Below, in pieces: positions 34,322-43,308 of a DNA stretch of 64,000 nt. How positions within the stretch are numbered: position 1 is the first letter of the stretch; the number at the start of each line of letters is the position of its first letter. The DNA lies in contig NC_047084.1 in assembly GCF_902459505.1 (NCBI RefSeq), positions 462,030,140 through 462,094,139 on the forward strand. The letters are read 5' to 3'. The notes beneath the pieces were generated by a model. It was given only the letters and a program-made list of their open reading frames with translations. It ran no database searches and was not told the DNA's origin. The DNA comes from Geotrypetes seraphini (Eukaryota; Chordata; Amphibia; Gymnophiona; Dermophiidae). The translations under genes were made by a program, and so were the position numbers.

Positions 34322-34752
34322 TCAATAAAATAACATGGCAGGACTTTGGGGGTGCAAAACCATCATGTTCCTCAGTTGAGATCTCACATATGTGGCCAAT
34401 CCAAGAATTGTCATAAATGCAAGCTGACCAAGTTGGAGGCTGGATACTTGAAGGGCAGGAAAATATTCATGTTCCAGAACACTTGCAGTGAGTGAGGTGG
34501 TGTCATTTGAAATTTTGCTAATGCATATTTTAGTTGCATCAATGGGCTTAAATTGATTTTCTCTTGTCCCAGCAACCGTATGACCTTTGCTAAACCTCTC
34601 ATCCTGAACGGATCTGATTGATTCAATGTCCTCTGGGATAAAGAAAAATGTGATATCAGGGACACTTTGTTGCAAATGTCAAACAGATCCTTTGATATCA
34701 AAATGTGGTTCTTGAGGGGAGGGCGTTGTAAGCTAGCATGGGCAGCTAAACG
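34322..34752 (-). pseudogene. Unrecognised gene family, C-terminal piece (target of DIRS insertion)
   Basis: Reading away from the DIRS edge, the minus strand gives KRLAAHASLQRPPLKNHILI and SKDLFDICN; then, after a frame change near 34680, VPDITFFFIPEDIESI, QDERFSKGHTVAGTRENQF and KPIDATKICISKISND. I recall this architecture (DGIGGT.KR..A.ASLQRP, then F.PG/AGTR) from a widespread animal family of uncharacterised proteins that are often multicopy. I cannot name it. It could be a DNA-transposon protein or a domesticated gene. The same gene continues at 40391-41139 on the other side of the DIRS element. Confidence 0.6.
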
Positions 34753-34935
34753 TTTTATCCCAGGACAAGCAGGCAGCATATTCTTGACTGATGGGTGACG
34801 GCACCGACGGAGCCCCGGTACGGACAATTTTAGAGTGATTGCACTCTAAGAACTTTGAAAGTTCTAGTAGGCCGCACCACGCACGTGCGAGTGCCTTCCC
34901 GCCCGACAGAGGCGCGCGGTCCCCAGTTTCTTAGT
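34753..34935 (+). repeat. DIRS left terminal inverted repeat
   Basis: TTTTATCCCAGGACAAGCAG opens the element. The segment containing GTACGGACAATTTTAGAGTG and AGAACTTTGAAAGTTCTAG reappears reversed at 40190-40350 with few differences. Confidence 0.9.
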
Positions 34936-35116
34936 TTCCGCGGAGCTAAGAAGACGCGTGTTCCAACTGCTGTTGGAAAATTTTTTCAAATTTTTCTCGC
35001 CTTCCCGCTCGCGCGTTATTTTCTTGTCGTGATTTATTCACCTTATCGTTTCTTTCTTTTATTTTTAAAAAAAAAAAAAAAGTCCATTTTTTTCGACTTT
35101 TTTCCGGTCAGCCCCG

Positions 35117-37078
35117 GTGGGGCCTGCTGGCACCATCGAAGCCTCGGGCTACGATTTTGCTACGGCCGTTTTTCCCTTCATGCCCCCTTCACCGGGTTTT
35201 AAGAAGTGTCAGCGGTGTGCACGTCCTATTTCCCTTTCCGACCCGCACAAGTGGTGCCTTCAGTGTCTGGGTCCGGACCATACGGCAGAAACGTGCACCC
35301 GCTGCAGTTCTCTCCAAAAGAGAACTCTAAAGAATCGCCAAATTCAACAGCGAATTCTTTTCGGTGCCGCCATGGAAGTTCCCCCAGCATCGACACCGTC
35401 ATCTTCCTCCAAATCGGCACCGGTGACTGCGACACCGCAAGATCCATCCTCGGTGTCGCACCCTGTAGGTAAGCCGGCTAAGAAGCCATCCCCTACTGTC
35501 CTTAGCCCGCCAGTCGAACAAGCAGTTAGCCAAGTCCTGCAGACTGCGCGCCGGCCTCGCAAACGCTCCGCTCCTATTGAAGTCACTGCCTCTTCATCGG
35601 CATCGACTTTGCCTGAGCGTCGAGCTGCACCGCAGGTACCGAGCAAGAATAAAGCGGTACCGGTGCCATCGGGACCGTCTCTGGATGAGAGAATAGCATT
35701 CATCCTTCAGGTCCAGCTTAAGGAGCAGTTACAACACTTGCTCCCGGCTCTGCTGACTCCAAGCCTTCCAGTGTCGGTACCTACTGAGCATTCGGTGCCG
35801 ATCGTCGAACAGCCTGTTTTGTCGGCATCGACGTTGTCGGCACCGCAAAAATCTGTTTCTATGCCTGTTCTCTCGGCGGAACCGAAGTCTCTTCGACGCA
35901 CTGCTTACTCGACTTCGGAGCCGGTGCCGTTCTCTGACACCCGTACTGCTGTACAGTCACCCGGTACGGTGTCCATGAGGTCTGGTAAATCGGTACGCAA
36001 AACCAAGCATACCGAACCTTCTACCCCACTTTCTCAGGGCCGTCTGTCATCGGTACGGGACCCTGATTTGTGGGATGATTCTGATGACCCCCTCGGTACC
36101 GAGGCAGATTATTCCTCGGAGGAGGATGTTACATCGGTGCAGGATCCTGCTGGTAAGCCAGAGCACTCGTCCTTCACCAAGTTTCTTAAGGAGATGTCGG
36201 ACACCCTTTCCATCCCTCTAGAGTCTGACTCTAAAAAAAAGTTACCCCTCCATGACATCTTGAGGGAAACTTTTTACAAAAATTTAGAAACTCCTCTCAC
36301 CGTTCCAGGAGCCCCTAGGAAGCTGGAATCGCTTTACAAGGTGATTCCTATTCCAGGATTTGACAAACCCCAGCTGCCCCATGAATCTCTGCTGGTGGAG
36401 TCCACCCTCAAAAAATCGGCAGGCTCTAGTGTATATGCCTCTGTCCCTCCTGGCAGAGAGGGCAAGGCCATGGATAAATTTGGTAAAAGACTTTACCAAA
36501 ATGCAATGCTGGCCAACCGTTCAGGTAATTATGCGTTTCACTTCTCTTTTTACCTGAAACATTTGATTCAGCAAGTCTCTTCTTTTCAAAAGTATCTTCC
36601 TGACCGTAAGCTTCCTGCATTCCAACAATGCACGTCCAGTCTCCTACAACTCAGGAAGTTCATGGTCCGGTCCATCTATGATACTTTTGAACTCACATCC
36701 CGAGCCACGGCTATGTCTGTAGCGATGAGACGATTGGCATGGCTCCGAGTCTCCGACCTTGATGTGAACCACCAGGACCGCCTTGCCAATGCTCCCTGCC
36801 TGGGTGATGAGCTCTTTGGAGAATCTATGGATACCACCACTCAAAAGCTCTCTGCCCATGAGACGAGGTGGGATACTTTGCTGAAAAATAAAAAGAAGCC
36901 TCCTCCTCCTCGTCCATTTAGACAGCAGCCATCATATCAGAGGCGGTTTTCTGCTCGGCCAGTTCAGCCTCAACCTCCACAACCTCGGAGGCAGCGGCAA
37001 CAGCACCAACAAGCACGTCAGCAACAGCCGCCTACCATAAAGCCTGTCACTCAGACTAAGCCGACTCAGCCCTTTTGA
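35117..37078 (+). CDS. DIRS gag-like protein, fossil element part
   Basis: A 653-residue open frame. Near residues 34-65 a Cys/His cluster (KKCQRCARPISLSDPHKWC, then LQC..PDH) resembles a zinc-binding knuckle. A Ser/Pro/Thr-rich low-complexity region follows (about 75-330). A more conserved middle contains YKVIPIPGFDKPQLPHESLL, GKRLYQNAMLANRSGNY and ELTSRATAMSVAMRRLAWLR. The end is rich in Gln/Pro/Arg and probably binds nucleic acid. It is the putative structural protein of the element. The ATG at 35117 is the first in frame after the T-rich leader. The homologous middle region is found again in the copy at 52104. Confidence 0.85.
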   Translation: MGPAGTIEASGYDFATAVFPFMPPSPGFKKCQRCARPISLSDPHKWCLQCLGPDHTAETCTRCSSLQKRTLKNRQIQQRILFGAAMEVPPASTPSSSSKSAPVTATPQDPSSVSHPVGKPAKKPSPTVLSPPVEQAVSQVLQTARRPRKRSAPIEVTASSSASTLPERRAAPQVPSKNKAVPVPSGPSLDERIAFILQVQLKEQLQHLLPALLTPSLPVSVPTEHSVPIVEQPVLSASTLSAPQKSVSMPVLSAEPKSLRRTAYSTSEPVPFSDTRTAVQSPGTVSMRSGKSVRKTKHTEPSTPLSQGRLSSVRDPDLWDDSDDPLGTEADYSSEEDVTSVQDPAGKPEHSSFTKFLKEMSDTLSIPLESDSKKKLPLHDILRETFYKNLETPLTVPGAPRKLESLYKVIPIPGFDKPQLPHESLLVESTLKKSAGSSVYASVPPGREGKAMDKFGKRLYQNAMLANRSGNYAFHFSFYLKHLIQQVSSFQKYLPDRKLPAFQQCTSSLLQLRKFMVRSIYDTFELTSRATAMSVAMRRLAWLRVSDLDVNHQDRLANAPCLGDELFGESMDTTTQKLSAHETRWDTLLKNKKKPPPPRPFRQQPSYQRRFSARPVQPQPPQPRRQRQQHQQARQQQPPTIKPVTQTKPTQPF

Positions 37079-37165
37079 CTCCCTTCTCCTGGGCATTGCC
37101 AGTCTCCCTCCCTCCTGTCCTCTTCCACAGCCCATAGGAGGTCGATTAACCATTTTTCACTCTCG

Positions 37166-40006
37166 ATGGGAGGTAATCACCACCGACCAGTGGGTGCTCT
37201 CGATCATAGCCCATGGCTACTCCCTCAATTTTCAGACTCCCCCGCCGTTAGGCCTGCCAAAAGAGTCTGCTTCCAACAAGTCTCAGTCCCTCCTTCTCGC
37301 TCAAGAGGTTCAATCCCTCCTTCTTCTCAATGCCTTCGAAGAAGTTCCTCAAGATCAGCGAGGTCAGGGATTTTACTCCCGGTACTTTCTAGTTCCCAAA
37401 AAGACCGGAGACCTCAGACCCATCTTAGATCTCAGAGATCTCAACAAATGTTTGGTCAAGGAGAAGTTCAAAATGCTCTCTCTTGCCACCCTCTACCCTC
37501 TTCTCGCTCAGGGCGACTGGCTATGCTCCCTCGATCTCAAAGAGGCTTACACACATATTCCTATCCATCTGACGTCCAGGCAATATCTGCGCTTTCTCAT
37601 CAATCAACATCATTATCAATACAAAGTGCTACCCTTCAGCCTGGCCTCCTCTCCCAGGGTATTCACCAAATGTCTGATTGTGGTAGCGGCCTATCTCCGC
37701 TCTCACAACTTTCAAGTCTTCCCTTATCTAGACAATTGGTTGATCAAAGCTCATTCCCCTCAGGCGGTTCTGCTTGCCACCAATCAGACCATTCACTTCC
37801 TTCGACTATTAGGGTTCGAAATCAATCTACCCAAGTCTCACCTCATTCTGACCCAGCGACTTCAATTTATTGGAGCCGTTCTGGACACTGTTCTGATGAG
37901 GGCGTTTCTTCCATCCAACCGCCTTCACGCCATACTCCATCTCTGTCAGCAGGTGTTTCAACAGATTACCATTTCTGCGAATCACATGATGGTGCTATTG
38001 GGGCACATGGCTTAGACAGTACATGTCACACCCTTCGCACGTCTCCACCTGCGTACTCCTCAATGGACCTTAGCGAACCAATGGTCCCAAGCGACGGATC
38101 CTTGTTCACAACACATATCTGTGACCTCGTCTCTTCGACAGTCACTTCTTTGGTGGTTCACATCTTCAAATCTATCCAGAGGTCTGCTGTTCCATCTACC
38201 TCCTCATCAACTAGTCATTACCACAGATTCCTCCCCCTACGCCTGGGGAGCTCACTTGAACGAATTCCAAACTCAGGGATTTTGGACTGCCCAGGAAAAG
38301 AAACACCACATCAATTTCCTGGAACTCCGAGCGATGTTCTATGCCCTCAAGGCGTTTCAACATCTTCTCTTTCCTCAAGTACTACTCATTTGCACAGACA
38401 ATCAAGTTGCAATGTACTACATCAACAAACAGGGAGGAACGGGCTCTCGCCTGTTGTGTCAGGAAGCACAATGGATTTGGTCTTGGGCGACAGCTCGTCA
38501 CTTATTCCTGAAGGCTGTCTACATTCAAGGGGAACAGAATTCCTTAGCGGACAATCTCAGCAGAATTCTCCAACCTCACGAATGGACTCTCGATCCCTCG
38601 ACTCTTCAGTCCATTTTCGCTCAATGGGGCACTCCTCAAGTGGACCTTTTTGCAGCTCCCCACAACCATCAGCTGCCCATGTTTTGCTCCAGACTCTACT
38701 CTCCTCACCGTCTGGCACCCGATGCATTTCTCCTGGATTGGACCAGTCTCTTCCTATATGCTTTTCCCCCTCTACCGCTCATGCTGCGAACACTGTTCAA
38801 GCTCAAGAGGGAACAAGCCACCATGATTCTCATCGCTCCACGGTGGCCCAGGCAACATTGGTTCTCCCTTCTACTTCAACTCAGTTCCAGGGAACCCATA
38901 CCTCTTCCACTGTTTCCTTCTCTGCTTTCTCTACAGTCTCTGCACCTGACAGCTTGGTATCTCTCGGGCTGACTTCGGCTCACTCACTTCTTTCTCAGCC
39001 TGTCTGCTCTATCATTGATGCTTCCAGGAAACCGGCCACGCTCCAATGTTATCAACAGAAGTGGTCTCGGTTTTCTTCCTGGTGCCTCTTACATCACCAT
39101 GATCCCATGTCTCTAGCAGTGGGACTGGTGTTGGACTATCTTCTTTCCTTGTCTGACTCTGGTCTTAAATCTACTTCTATCAGAGTTCACCTTAGTGCCA
39201 TTGCTGCCTTTCATGAGCCAATTCATGGAAAACCCCTCTCGGCTCATCCTTTGGTTTCTCGGTTCATGAGGGGCCTTTTCAATGTGAAACCACCTCTCAA
39301 GCCTCCTCCTGTGGTCTGGGATCTCAATGTGGTTCTTTCCGCTTTAATGAAGCCTCCTTTTGAACCTTTGGCCACTGCGCATTTCAAATTTCTTACCTGG
39401 AAAGTGGTCTTCCTTATAGCTCTCACTTCTGCCAGGAGGGTCAGTGAACTGCATGCACTAGTGGCCGATCCACCTTTCACTGTTTTTCACCATGATAAGG
39501 TGGTTCTCTGTACACACCCCAAATTTCTTCCTAAGGTTGTGTCTGACTTTCATCTTAACCAGTCCATAGTCCTGCCTGTATTTTTTCCAAAGCCTCATTC
39601 TCATCCAGGTGAACAGGCTTTGCATACCTTGGACTGTAAACGTGCTCTGGCTTACTATCTTGAACGTACTAAGCCCCACAGATCATCTCCTCAACTATTT
39701 TTGTCCTTTGATCCTAACAAGTTGGGTCATCCTGTATCTAAACGCACTCTCTCCAATTGGCTTGCTGCTTGCGTTTCTTTCTGTTATGCTCAGTTGGGCC
39801 TGACACTGGAAGGTTCTGTCACGGGCCACAAAGTTAGAGCTATGGCAGCATCTGTAGCTTTCCTCCGATCTACTTCCATTGAGGAAATCTGCAAGGCTGC
39901 TACTTGGTCCTCAGTTCACACTTTTACATTACATTATTGTCTGGATGCATTCTCCAGATGGGATGGACACTTCGGCCAATCTGTTTTACAAAATTTATTT
40001 TCCTAA
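37166..40006 (+). CDS. DIRS tyrosine recombinase in a long overlapping frame, fossil element part
   Basis: A 946-codon frame. Only the last third or so looks like the recombinase domain: LQCYQQKWSRFSSWCLLHHH (core-binding part), TSARRVSELHAL (first catalytic Arg, about residue 755), GHKVRAMAASVAFLRS (His-x-x-Arg, about 887) and TLHYCLDAF (probable nucleophile Tyr, about 924). The earlier part overlaps the RT/RNase H region in another frame and is Ser/His-rich, as an out-of-frame reading would be. The true start may be internal. DIRS elements integrate a circular intermediate with this enzyme in place of an integrase. Confidence 0.85.
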   Translation: MGGNHHRPVGALDHSPWLLPQFSDSPAVRPAKRVCFQQVSVPPSRSRGSIPPSSQCLRRSSSRSARSGILLPVLSSSQKDRRPQTHLRSQRSQQMFGQGEVQNALSCHPLPSSRSGRLAMLPRSQRGLHTYSYPSDVQAISALSHQSTSLSIQSATLQPGLLSQGIHQMSDCGSGLSPLSQLSSLPLSRQLVDQSSFPSGGSACHQSDHSLPSTIRVRNQSTQVSPHSDPATSIYWSRSGHCSDEGVSSIQPPSRHTPSLSAGVSTDYHFCESHDGAIGAHGLDSTCHTLRTSPPAYSSMDLSEPMVPSDGSLFTTHICDLVSSTVTSLVVHIFKSIQRSAVPSTSSSTSHYHRFLPLRLGSSLERIPNSGILDCPGKETPHQFPGTPSDVLCPQGVSTSSLSSSTTHLHRQSSCNVLHQQTGRNGLSPVVSGSTMDLVLGDSSSLIPEGCLHSRGTEFLSGQSQQNSPTSRMDSRSLDSSVHFRSMGHSSSGPFCSSPQPSAAHVLLQTLLSSPSGTRCISPGLDQSLPICFSPSTAHAANTVQAQEGTSHHDSHRSTVAQATLVLPSTSTQFQGTHTSSTVSFSAFSTVSAPDSLVSLGLTSAHSLLSQPVCSIIDASRKPATLQCYQQKWSRFSSWCLLHHHDPMSLAVGLVLDYLLSLSDSGLKSTSIRVHLSAIAAFHEPIHGKPLSAHPLVSRFMRGLFNVKPPLKPPPVVWDLNVVLSALMKPPFEPLATAHFKFLTWKVVFLIALTSARRVSELHALVADPPFTVFHHDKVVLCTHPKFLPKVVSDFHLNQSIVLPVFFPKPHSHPGEQALHTLDCKRALAYYLERTKPHRSSPQLFLSFDPNKLGHPVSKRTLSNWLAACVSFCYAQLGLTLEGSVTGHKVRAMAASVAFLRSTSIEEICKAATWSSVHTFTLHYCLDAFSRWDGHFGQSVLQNLFS
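37194..38972 (+). CDS. DIRS reverse transcriptase and RNase H region, fossil element part
   Basis: The RT part shows FYSRYFLVPKKTGDLRPILD, WLCSLDLKEAYTHIPIH, LPFSLASSPRVFTK and FPYLDNWLIKAHS (the YLDx catalytic box with DN at the second position, typical of this lineage). RNase H follows with LVITTDSSPYAWGAHLNEF, HINFLELRAMFYAL and LICTDNQVAMYYINKQGG. Overlaps the recombinase frame, as is known for DIRS. The element as a whole shows about one break. Confidence 0.85.
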
Positions 40007-40044
40007 TGGCCAACCTTCCCTCCATCCCTCTTTTTGTTAGCTTG

Positions 40045-40390
40045 GAGGTCACCCATCAGTCAAGAATATGCTGCCTGCTTGTCCTGGGATAAAGCATAGT
40101 TACTTACCGTAACAGGTGTTATCCAGGGACAGCAGGCAGATATTCTTGCGTCCCTCCCACCTCCCCGGGTTGGCTTCTTAGCTGGCTTATCCTAACTGGG
40201 GACCGCGCGCCTCTGTCGGGCGGGAAGGCACTCGCGCGTTCGCGGTGCGGCCTACTAGAACTTTCAAAGTTCTTAGAGTGCAATCACTCTAAAATTGTCC
40301 GTACCGGGGCTCCGTCAGTGCCGTCGCCCATCAGTCAAGAATATCTGCCTGCTGTCCCTGGATAACACCTGCTACGGTAAGTAACTGTGC
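40045..40390 (+). repeat. DIRS internal complementary region and right terminal repeat
   Basis: GTCACCCATCAGTCAAGAAT and TGCTTGTCCTGGGATAAA (40045-40092) complement the left end. TAGTTACTTACCGTAACAGG (40096-) complements the extreme right end (CTACGGTAAGTAACTGTGC). This is the arrangement of inverted ends plus an internal region bridging both ends that defines DIRS1-like elements. Confidence 0.9.
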
Positions 40391-41139
40391 TTTATAGTTC
40401 CTCCAATCCCATCAAAGGTTGATTTTTCAATGGCTGGTGACATGTTATTATTATGATTGTAAAGATAATTGACAGTTTTGAAGATTTTGTATTGAGCAGC
40501 AGAACTATCTCTGAAGTATTGAATATGCTCTAAAAAAACACATAAAATGTCCTCCAAATACTCAGAGCTTTCTCAAAAAGATGTGCATGGTAGAGAATGA
40601 CACAGGGACAAATTTTTCTCCATTCCCACAGAAACTCAATTTATCTGTCCCATCCTCACGAGTTTTGTCACTGTCTCTGCCCCATTCCTGTAAGCTCTGC
40701 CTTAACCGCACAAGCCTCAACCACTTATGATTTTAAAGTGTTTGAGGCTTGTGCAGATTGAGGATGGTGCTTGCAGGAATGGGGCAGGGACAGGAAAAGA
40801 ACTCACGGGGATTGGATGGGAAAATGAGTTCCCACGGGGATGGGGAAAAATTTATCCTCGTGTCATTATTTAGTAGTGCATGGCCATTGTGTCTTGGCAC
40901 AATCAGTCACTGATCATGCATGTACTAGATTCCACAGATAAACTTGAAAGTCCAGAGTGTCTTTTTAGTAATTCTTGATCTTCTGGAGAGAAATCATAGA
41001 TGGACTTTAAGCCACTTTGGTGAGAATAACAACCTGATGGCTTGTGGCATTCAGAACCATCATAAATCCCAATACTACAAGGACCTAATTCATTGTTAAC
41101 CTCTTTAAGATAAAACATAACCATTTGTTTGTTTATCAC
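40391..41139 (-). pseudogene. Unrecognised gene family, central and upstream pieces
   Basis: Reading the minus strand from 41139: MINKQMVMFYLKEVNNELGP, CSIGIYDGSECHKPSGCY, FSPEDQELLKRHSGLSSLSV and ESSTCMISD; then a stop and LCQDTMAMHIFLRKL just before a MITE. Beyond the MITE: IQYFRDSSAAQYKIFKTVNY and STFDGIGGT at the DIRS edge. DG.AAQYKN...DGIGGT is the signature I recall for this family; here the first DG reads DS. It is interrupted by in-frame stops, a MITE (40591-40875) and DIRS. The upstream boundary is cut by CR1 at about 41140. It is a pseudogene or dead mobile element. Confidence 0.55.
40591..40875. mobile_element. hAT MITE with perfect 8-bp duplication
   Basis: It opens TAGAGAATGACACAGGGACA and closes GTGTCATTATTTAGTA. 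GTGCATGG is duplicated at 40583-40590 and 40876-40883. The interior halves are complementary. It splits the unrecognised reverse-strand gene. Confidence 0.9.
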
Positions 41140-42235
41140 CTGCCCTTATTTCTGTTCTGTGTTCACGGCTGAAGCTTCAGGAGCGGGCCCGCAGAAGACA
41201 AATGTGCATAGGGATGGAGGAGTAATAGACCCTGATCGATTTCAGAGGGTTGTGTTCGTGAGGAGCTAACTAAAATAAAGGTAGACGAAGCAATGGGGCT
41301 GGATGGTGTACTTCCTAGGGTGCTGAAGGAACTTAGGGAAGTTCTGGTAGCTCCGCTGACTGACCTTTTCAACGAGTCTCTAGAGTCAGGAGTGGTATCA
41401 GAGGACTGGCGAAGGGCAGATGTGGTCCCTCTCCACAAAAGTGGAAGTAAGGAAGAAGTTGGGATTTACAGGTCAGTAAGTCTGACTTCTGTGGTAAGCA
41501 AATTAATGGAAATACTTTTAAAATAGAGAATGGTCAAGTTTCTGGAATCCAGTGGATTACAGGACCGGAGGCAACATGGATTCACTAGAGGTAGGTCTTG
41601 TCAGATAAATCTGATCAATTTCTTTGACTGGGTGACCATAGAATTGGATAGAGGATGTGCGCTAGATGTGGTGTATTTAGATTTTAGCAAAGCCTTTGAC
41701 AGTGTTCCACACAGATGTCTAATAAATAAACTGAGTGCCCTCAGGATGGGTCCCAAAGTGACGGGCTGGGTCAAGAACTGGTTGAGTATAAGGCAACAGA
41801 GGGTAGTGATCAATGGAGATTGCTCTGAGGAAAGGGATGTTACCAGTGGTGTGCCTCAAGGTTCTGTTCTTGGGCCTATTCTTTTTAACGTTTTTATAAA
41901 CGATATTGCTGAAGTTTCAAGTTTAATAATTGTTTTGATTAATCGCTTAATCATATTTCTAAGCGATGAACAAATTAAAATTACAATTAATGGGAGACAA
42001 TACATTACAAAACAATACATAATGACATTCGGGATTAAAAGTTTAACTTTACAAACTTATTTACACAAGGAAAGGGGGGAGATGAAATACAAAATCAATA
42101 TAGAAAAGTAGAACAAAAAGGGAAAAATACAAAATGGGCAACAGAAAGACAATATAATATAATGCAGTAAAAATAATCTTAGCTGCGGAGAGTTTAGTTA
42201 ATTACCAAAAGCATCTTTAAAGAGAAATGTTTTTA

Positions 42236-43308
42236 TGTTCAAATGATTTTTATTGTTCCAACAGCAAACAAACAATACAATCAGTAACTTAGTCCAAGAA
42301 AGAACAATGCAACATCCCCCCCCCTTCCCAACCCTCCCCACCCCCGGAGTCCAATGCCATGTCAAAAAACTGAGAGTCCGGAATCACAGGGCCCCGTATG
42401 CCCAAGCCTACATTCACATCAATCCAAATCATCGCATGATCAGAAATTACCGCCGGTCCTATGACTGCAGCATCTACATTCAGGAACGCTCTACTCGTAG
42501 TAAGAATGTAATCTATTCTAGATTGCGTATTGTGCGCTCTGGAGCGATGCGTATAATCTCGTTCTGTGGTATGTAATAGTCTCCAAGGGTCGACTAAATC
42601 GAGTGTTGCACAAAGATAGGGCAGGCCTCTATTTTGGGACTGACTAGAATTGTGTCCTGGCATAGAGCGATCACAACTCGGGTCCATGACTTGATTAAAG
42701 TCTCCCGCCAAAAAGACCGGATCCGTGACCTGCTCTAAGAGTAAATGTGTAATACCTTCAAAGAAAGCATGATCGTAGGTATTAGGTGCATAGACATTCA
42801 TTAGATAGAAGGAATATATACCTATTGTCACCTGTAGCAGAATATATCTGCCCTGAGGGTCAGCGTCTACCACTTGCATAGTGTGCGGTAAGGTCTTACG
42901 AATTAAAATCGCTACCCCCGCTCGTTTTTGTGTAGAAGAGGCTGCGTAAACTGCAGCCACCCATGACCTCTTCAGTTTCTGGTGTTCCATATCCGTCAGG
43001 TGGGTTTCCTGCAGACATGCGATATCAACTTTGTGACGCTTTAACTGTATTAAAATTTTCGTTCTTTTTATGGGGGAGGAAATGCCTGATACATTCCATA
43101 ATACTATTTTCAGGGTATTAGCTATAGGGCAGAGGCAGGGAGATCAAATGTAGAAAATGTACAGTGCATAACAATAGACTGCCCCAGGTGCCCAGCCCCA
43201 TCCAGGACAGACTGATGGCACTCAGGGCCTGCCCGAGTGCCCGCAGTGCAATATTCAGATTAGCTGGCAGGAATCGCATTTCAACTTCCAGACCCGCACT
43301 CTCTAGTC
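42236..43308 (-). mobile_element. L1-like LINE, internally deleted, with 14-bp target duplication
   Basis: GAGAAATGTTTTTA is duplicated at 42222-42235 and 43309-43322. The minus strand encodes an APE-type endonuclease from about 43134: LKIVLWNVSGISSPIKRTKI, VDIACLQETHLTDMEHQKLK, FYLMNVYAPNTYDHAFFEGI, FLAGDFNQVMDPSCDRS and QSRIDYILTTSRAF, then SDHAM near the C-terminus, so WN, QET, GDFN, RIDY and SDH motifs are all present. The RT is missing; the copy jumps to a 3' end (GTTGGAACAATAAAAATCAT). Confidence 0.85.
42289..43134 (-). pseudogene. L1-like endonuclease domain, open but lacking its RT
   Basis: About 280 codons without a stop on the minus strand, with all five endonuclease motif groups described for the parent element. 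The last 35 or so residues (after VNVGLGIRGPVIPD) run into the junction with 3' sequence and a C-run, so the natural C-terminus is lost. The frame extends upstream of the first ATG (42990) with clear homology, so that ATG is not the original start. Confidence 0.8.

Larger units (their letters stand above)
34753..40390 (+). mobile_element. Nearly whole DIRS-type retroelement, fossil
   Basis: A tyrosine-recombinase retrotransposon of about 5.6 kb. Parts: left terminal repeat (34753-34935), gag-like frame (35117-37078), overlapping RT/RNase H (37194-38972) and recombinase (37166-40006), an internal complementary region (about 40045-40150), and a right terminal repeat inverted relative to the left (about 40190-40390). 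It lacks direct LTRs and a clear target duplication, as expected for DIRS. It looks nearly whole, with about one visible break, and young given the long frames and close match of its ends. Confidence 0.92.

Noticed and set aside
35226-36860. Minus-strand frames within the DIRS gag region
   Set aside because: Shadows of the gag-like frame with no motif of their own.
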